The notes under the pieces are model-generated. The model made no database searches. It saw only the letters and a program-made list of their open reading frames with translations, and had not been told where the DNA came from. DNA of 8,498 nucleotides from CAYSDH01 sp964429805 (GTDB taxonomy: Bacteria; Bacteroidota; Bacteroidia; Flavobacteriales_D; JABDKJ01), in NCBI GenBank assembly GCA_964429805.1, contig CAYSDH010000100.1:1-8498 (forward strand). Reading direction: 5' to 3'. A program made the translations under genes and the position numbers. Numbering within the stretch: position 1 is the first letter of the stretch; every line of letters starts with the position of its first letter. Below, piece after piece: positions 6,679-8,498 of this stretch.

Positions 6679-6688
6679 AGAAAAAAGC

Positions 6689-8158
6689 CTATCTGAAACT
6701 GTAATTTGGGGCCTCTCTAGTGACCGACACATCGTGTGGATGGCTTTCTTTTACACCAGCGCTGGTAATCCTAACAAATTTGGCCTCTTTTAAGCCTAAG
6801 ACATTGGCGGCACCACAATAGCCCATTCCAGCTCTTAGACCACCAGTCATTTGGTATAACACCTCTCTCAAACTCCCTTTAAAAGGCACTCTTCCAGATA
6901 TTCCTTCCGGAACAAATTTGCTCACGTCATGCGTGTCTTCTTGAAAATATCTGTCTTTTGAGCCTTTTTGCATGGCCTCGATAGACCCCATGCCTCGGTA
7001 TGACTTGAATTTTCTGCCTTCGTAGATGATTGTCTCACCCGGAGATTCAGAAACACCGGCTAATAAAGAACCAATCATGATGCAATCTGCACCAGCAGCA
7101 AGCGCCTTGACAAGGTCGCCTGAGTATCGCACTCCACCGTCTGCAATCATAGGTATGCCGGTTCCTTCGAGCGCGCGTGCCACTTCAAACACAGCAGTTA
7201 ACTGAGGAACACCTACACCAGCAATGACTCGAGTAGTACAAATAGACCCTGGACCGATACCGACTTTGACTGCGTCTGCACCTGCTTCAACCAGAAACTT
7301 GGCAGCATCATAACTCGCTATATTTCCGACAACTACGTCTACTTTACTATACTGTGCCTTTACCTTCTTTAAGACATCTACCACACCTTTAGTATGGCCA
7401 TGAGCCGTGTCTATAATCAGAGCATCTACTCCGGCTCTTACCAAGGCTGAGGCTCGGTCAAGAGAGTCGTGTGTCACCCCAATGGCAGCTGCGACACGCA
7501 AACGACCAAGACTGTCTTTACACGAGTTGGGATGCTCTTTAACTTTAATAATGTCTCGATACGTGATGAGGCCAATCAACTTGCCATTCTCATCAACTAC
7601 AGGAAGTTTTTCAATCTTATGCACTTGAAGGATTTCTTCTGCTTTGGCCAAATTGATGTTTTCACTAGCCGTAATTAGATTTTCTGATGTCATGACCTCT
7701 TCGACAGGCTTTGACATCTCCTTTTCAAATCTCAAGTCTCTATTTGTGACAATACCGACTAGCAGGCCTGCATCATCCACAACTGGGATTCCTCCAATTT
7801 TATTTTCGGCCATCAAGGCTAAAGCATCACCCACGAGCGCTCCGCGCTGCACGATGACCGGATCTTGTATCATTCCACTTTCAGAACGCTTCACCTTTCT
7901 GACTTCTGTGGCCTGAGCATCAATACTCATGTTTTTGTGAATCACTCCTATTCCACCTTCTTGAGCAATGGCGATAGCCAATCCACTTTCGGTCACCGTA
8001 TCCATAGCGGCTGACACCAAAGGTGTATTGAGCTTGATATTTCGAGAGAAATATGAGGAAATGTCTACCTCGTGAGGTAAGACTTCTGAGTATGCTGGAA
8101 TGAGTAGGACGTCATCGTAAGTGAGACCTTCACTTACTATTCTGTTGTCGACTGCCAT
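6689..8158 (-). CDS. guaB: Inosine-5'-monophosphate dehydrogenase
   Basis: GuaB oxidises IMP to XMP with NAD+, the committed step of guanine nucleotide synthesis in the cytoplasm. The 489 residues match full-length bacterial IMPDH. The start is typical (EGLTYDDVLLIP, 10-21). Two CBS domains, the regulatory Bateman module, interrupt the barrel at about 96-152 and 157-208, ending near LITYRDI. The catalytic loop GPGSICTTR (302-310) places the nucleophile at Cys307. IMP-binding residues are seen at ADGGVRYSGD (339-348) and MIGSLLAG (361-368). The flap KDRYFQ (401-406) holds the Arg403-Tyr404 pair that activates water, and EGISGRVPFKG follows (418-428). All key residues are present. The gene is set off by gaps of 56 bp upstream and 112 bp downstream, each with a promoter-like box, so it is probably a monocistronic unit. 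The implied 5' UTR is about 25 nt, too short for a riboswitch. Confidence 0.98.
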   Translation of the reverse strand: MAVDNRIVSEGLTYDDVLLIPAYSEVLPHEVDISSYFSRNIKLNTPLVSAAMDTVTESGLAIAIAQEGGIGVIHKNMSIDAQATEVRKVKRSESGMIQDPVIVQRGALVGDALALMAENKIGGIPVVDDAGLLVGIVTNRDLRFEKEMSKPVEEVMTSENLITASENINLAKAEEILQVHKIEKLPVVDENGKLIGLITYRDIIKVKEHPNSCKDSLGRLRVAAAIGVTHDSLDRASALVRAGVDALIIDTAHGHTKGVVDVLKKVKAQYSKVDVVVGNIASYDAAKFLVEAGADAVKVGIGPGSICTTRVIAGVGVPQLTAVFEVARALEGTGIPMIADGGVRYSGDLVKALAAGADCIMIGSLLAGVSESPGETIIYEGRKFKSYRGMGSIEAMQKGSKDRYFQEDTHDVSKFVPEGISGRVPFKGSLREVLYQMTGGLRAGMGYCGAANVLGLKEAKFVRITSAGVKESHPHDVSVTREAPNYSFR

Positions 8159-8187
8159 GTATTATAATGCTAATAATTATTGGCAGT

Positions 8188-8195
8188 CAAAATTA
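8188..8195 (-). promoter_or_regulatory. Candidate Bacteroidota promoter for guaB
   Basis: The minus strand reads TAATTTTG, an exact TAnnTTTG match, 30 bp upstream of the guaB ATG. A TTG lies at 8211-8213 with 15 bp between the elements, slightly shorter than the usual spacing for the phylum. The predicted 5' UTR is about 25 nt and AT-rich. Confidence 0.5.
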
Positions 8196-8214
8196 AGCTA
8201 AAAAAGGATGCAAG

Positions 8215-8498
8215 TCATTCTTCATCAAAGAGGAAAACTGAAAGATATCCTCTTCGGGTATGCTCGCGACCGTCTCCACTAAAGAATCTGATTAAGTAGA
8301 CATAAACTCCTTCTTGCGCATAACCACTGCCATCTCTACCATCCCAGCCATCATTGATGTCTTCTGAGTGAAACATGACTCGGCCCCAACGGTCGTAAAT
8401 ATCTAAGGCATATTGCCCCCGTTCGAAGTAGCCACCCACAGGCCTGAACACTGGGTTCACACCATCGCCACGGACCTGTGAAGTTGAAAGCATAGTGA
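8215..8498 (-). CDS. C-terminal end of a secreted protein with a gliding-motility (CHU_C / T9SS type B) domain
   Basis: The frame is open through the window edge at 8498, so the start and most of this protein lie outside. A Met codon at 8491-8493 is probably internal. The visible 93 residues fit the CHU_C domain (gliding motility-associated C-terminal domain, TIGR04131), found at the ends of large T9SS-secreted surface proteins in Bacteroidota. From that Met, the hallmarks in order are GDGVNPVFRPVG (9-20), YALDIYDRWGRVMF (28-41), GWDGRDGSG (49-57), EGVYVYLIRF (61-70) and a final Gly-rich strand, RRGYLSVFL (80-88). In this domain class the C-terminus is retained at the surface or helps secretion. 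The usual entry, an AFTPN-like motif before GDG, is replaced by LSTSQVR. The protein ends at a TGA 56 bp before guaB; nothing links it functionally to guaB. Confidence 0.85.
   Translation of the reverse strand, partial: TMLSTSQVRGDGVNPVFRPVGGYFERGQYALDIYDRWGRVMFHSEDINDGWDGRDGSGYAQEGVYVYLIRFFSGDGREHTRRGYLSVFLFDEE

Noticed and set aside
8161..8181. AT-rich palindromes ATTATAAT and AATAATTATT in the guaB leader
   Set aside because: These are short, purely A/T palindromes in a low-complexity leader. Chance is the simplest explanation, and no operator can be named.
8159..8214. Purine riboswitch upstream of guaB
   Set aside because: The gap is only 56 bp and the predicted leader about 25 nt, too short for any known purine aptamer, and no aptamer core is visible.
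1..8498. CRISPR array, transposon, tRNA/rRNA or recent gene transfer
   Set aside because: I saw no regularly spaced repeats, transposase motifs, cloverleaf or rRNA signatures. The genes are tightly packed on one strand with similar composition throughout.

Overview
This window is a compact stretch of chromosome from a member of the Bacteroidota, most likely a Flavobacteriales- or Cytophagales-like bacterium. The support is an incomplete gene ending in a gliding-motility/T9SS-type C-terminal domain (CHU_C), exact copies of the Bacteroidota promoter box TAnnTTTG in the intergenic gaps, starts without a clear Shine-Dalgarno sequence, and a SurA-family chaperone cluster of a kind familiar from this phylum. 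All eight genes lie on the minus strand, so the biological reading order is from high to low coordinates. No RNA gene, mobile element, CRISPR array or integration scar is visible.

In reading order: (1) 8498-8215, the 3' end of a large secreted or adhesin-like protein with a CHU_C domain. (2) guaB, IMP dehydrogenase (8158-6689), apparently with its own promoter in a 56-bp gap. (3) A 112-bp gap with a second promoter-like box, then a tightly packed block of three SurA/parvulin-related envelope proteins. These are a 647-residue two-parvulin periplasmic isomerase (6576-4633), a 293-residue lipoprotein with a SurA-like fold that has lost both catalytic histidines (4636-3755, TTG start), and a 446-residue SurA (3758-2418). 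They are joined by 4-bp stop/start overlaps. (4) A MoxR-family AAA+ ATPase (2375-1404), 42 bp downstream of surA. (5) A glyceraldehyde-3-phosphate dehydrogenase (1398-403), only 5 bp after moxR, whose signature resembles the second (GapB-like) paralog rather than the usual glycolytic Gap. (6) A 110-bp gap with a hairpin and a third promoter-like box, then the first 97 codons of an exported protein that runs off the window (292-1).

Functionally the middle of the window is an outer-membrane biogenesis operon: periplasmic chaperones and prolyl isomerases that escort outer-membrane proteins, followed by a MoxR chaperone-like ATPase. guaB (guanine nucleotide synthesis) is probably a separate upstream unit. 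The gap gene is so close to moxR that cotranscription is likely. Most of this is ordinary core genome. The points worth attention are the graded loss of active-site residues across the three parvulin-related proteins, the TTG-coupled lipoprotein, the type and placement of the gap gene, and the agreement between promoter boxes and intergenic gaps. I see no convincing undescribed system.
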